Translations under genes and position numbers: made by a program
Part shown: piece by piece, positions 51,701 through 54,700 of the stretch
Layout: every line of letters starts with the position of its first letter
Position numbering within the stretch: position 1 is the first letter of the stretch
Notes under the pieces: model-generated
The model's database searches: none
Seen by the model: only the letters and a program-made list of their open reading frames with translations
What the model was told of the DNA's origin: nothing
DNA from: Priapulus caudatus
Taxonomy: Eukaryota; Priapulida; Priapulimorpha; Priapulimorphida; Priapulidae
Direction of reading: 5' to 3'
Length of the DNA stretch: 64,000 bases
Assembly: GCF_000485595.1 (NCBI RefSeq)
Contig: NW_014577398.1
Span: forward strand, 69,346-133,345

Positions 51701-54700
51701 AGCTGCCGAAGGCCACTTAGTGGAGGTTTGGGCATGCGTGCGTATGCTTTTCTTCCTTTTTTGTGGTAAAAAAGGGGGATCCGGACACCCTCGACCCCCC
51801 TCTGGATCCTCCACTGTGGTGTAGTAGAGTACCAAATGGGCATGTGACATCAATTATCACCGATGGAAACCGATAGCCAAAATGCTTAGGGGCGAGTACA
51901 GTGGCGTAGCTAGGATTTTTTCAGCGGGGGACTGGGGAGCTTCATTTTCGTCGGGGGGAGGCACAATATTTATATACGTCAGTCTGCTGTTCGGGCACCA
52001 CTCCAGTGTTGCTGAGAAGGAATAGTGCCGAGCCGGTAGCGAGGGCACATATCCTCCACGGGCAACACTGATGAGACCATAGTGCCCGCCACAACACGCG
52101 CATTAATCGTTTTTTAGTCATCAATGACTAGCAATCTATTTTCATGCTTATATATTCTTCATACTCACTAACTTTGCAGGCATCGATGTAACAAAACGTT
52201 CCGAGCACAACACAAGCCGTTCGACAAACTTGCGCTGCGCCCCAGATCAGGAGATTGCGTGACCGTGACAGCAACAGATGCGATACTAATAAAATGCCGT
52301 CGGCGGAAAAATAGTGCCCGTAGCGCGGCACTATTGCTTCATCGCAGTGCCCGCCTGCGTATCGCAATGGAATTTCAACCGATTTATACGTTCGAATGCA
52401 CTAAATAATTTTCCTTTGTATGTGTTTAGCCAGCGACATTGTTTTTAATGTCAAGTTTTTTTTTTATGGTCAGCATGAATTTTCAGGGGGGGGCACAGAA
52501 ATATTTGTGGGGGGGGGGCTCGTGCCCCCCAGGCCCCTCCCGTAGGCTACCCCGCCCTGGGTGAGAGTGCGATGCATGAACTGATCGTGGATTCTGAGGC
52601 GCCGCTGAGCTTGGGAGGAGCAAGTGTTAGCGAGGGCAGCCATATCTGCAGCCTATAGGATCGTATTATTATTTTTCTTTAAGCCAGGTTGGTCTTGTTT
52701 TAGCCGCGCTTATGTCCGGCCCATTCTGAGCACGACCTCGTCGCGGCGACAGATTTGAATAGTCGGTACGTCAAAAACCGGCCAGAATCGCCGCGATAAA
52801 CATCGGCCGACGCAAAACTCGACATGAGTCTCCTTACGCATCCGAAAATACGTCGCCCGAGTGCGATCCGCAGGAATTAGAACATGTTCATTTTATGCGG
52901 GCCTGTCGCGAAATCGTGAGTGGCTCAGCCGGCCAATCACACGCAGCGTGTACGAGGTCAGGCAGTGAGTGGTATAAAAGTCACGTCAATTAATCAAAAT
53001 GCGCAGCCCATATCCCCACATGCCAGAGTTTACAAAGAGGGATTATTGCACCAACCCTTTCTCACCATATACTATTAAGTTTTCGCCGTAATCACATGAA
53101 GAAGAAATTTTTGCACATGATTATACCGACGATGTTCAGAATTGAGGCATCAGATTGACGCCACGTTATCATGGATGTTTACATGGAGCGCCATTTGTTG
53201 TTTACGTACGTGACGTCCGTTCTTGATGTAGACTGGTCTCCCGGTCGCGCTCAAACCGTGCATCCCTGCGTTGTGGCTAGAACGGGCTCTGTGCTAGTAC
53301 ATAATACCTGGGCCCGGCTGCTCACGCCGCGAACCGTCTACGTTTCATGGCAGGAACGCCTACGATCTGAATCGCGCGATGTGCAGCGTAGTCACTTCAA
53401 AGCCGACATGAGTGTTCTCCGCTGCTAATCCGGCGATAAAGAGTCGCCGATAGATAAAATCGTAGGCCCGAACATAAGCGGGCGCCTTTAGAGAGCAAAG
53501 AATTCCTGCTTAAATGCAATAGCCTAGCCAAATTAATGTGAGCGCTAACACCACACCCACCAAAATCGTCGGGGGGCATTGTCCAGCAAGAATCTCGGAC
53601 TAAGTTGATCCGGCTTAGCTCTAGATGTTCTAAGCCCCGCTCGCGCGCCCGTTCTTACTATCTGACCCAAGTGCGCGCTCATGGACGTTCTACGGTATAA
53701 AAGTAGTAGTATACAGCCCCGCAGTTCCGATAACTGCCGCAGGCCGCGTCGGCCGGCCGCGGCAGGGCCTGCGCAGTTTATCGAACGCGCTATAGTATCT
53801 AGAGCTAAGTGCGTGGCTTAGCTCTAGTACTATAGCCGCTTACATTAACTTGCCGCTGGGCTATAGACCGACCCATGGGGACATGCATCGGACCAACGTA
53901 TCTCCAGCCAGTCCACGCGGAAGCTATGTATGGCCGGCATGGTAGGAGGGTGGGCCGGGTTGTGTTGGTCTGTGGACTAAAAAGCATTGGTGCTACTAGA
54001 GATCAGTATAAAATAACAATAGTAATTTGTCTCATGGCTTTCATGACAAACTCAATGATACAATCTCGTTGATCGCTTAATTTTGTTTACTTGACAACAA
54101 ACAAATGTTTTTGTCCACAACCCTCCGACCATAACCCGCCCCCTCCCCAATCGGTATATACATAGTTCCCGCTTGACTGGCGCTGCGGCAGCGCCGCCAG
54201 AGAATGGCGCGTTTGAAATGTTCCAAAATCGAATGGTTTGTTCACAAGAAATACGCAAGTATACACCCATTGCACACGATAGTGTAGAGGTTCAATTTAT
54301 AGTCGAGGCGGCTATAACTAAGGAACATATTCACCTTCGACTAGAGGCATTAATGTGCCTACCACAGACGTTTTATAAGTCGGGTNNNNNNNNNNGCTAT
54401 GGGAATCTACTAGTCCTTCTGATTTTTTACTAGTCTCGGACTAACGGACTAGCGTTAGTGTCGAACCCTGGTAACAGTGGGTGTCTCGGGCTGCTTTTTT
54501 CAGGGACCTTTGAAAACGTTTGAAGTGAGAATGTGGTGCGATAGCGACCTGGCTCAGAGGATGTTAAGAATATTAAACAACTAGAACTTTTCAGTTGTCC
54601 GATCGGGCAACTAGGCAAGATAATAACTTGTCCGACATAGACTTTCACTTGTCCCGGGCAATCGGACAACCGTTAGTGTCGAGGGCTGACTTTGCCTGCG

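Noticed and set aside
53690-53760. TATA-like ggtataaaagta followed by a GC-rich hairpin as a possible gene promoter
   Set aside because: It is inside nested repeats, no coding sequence follows, and the hairpin is explained by inverted-repeat ends.
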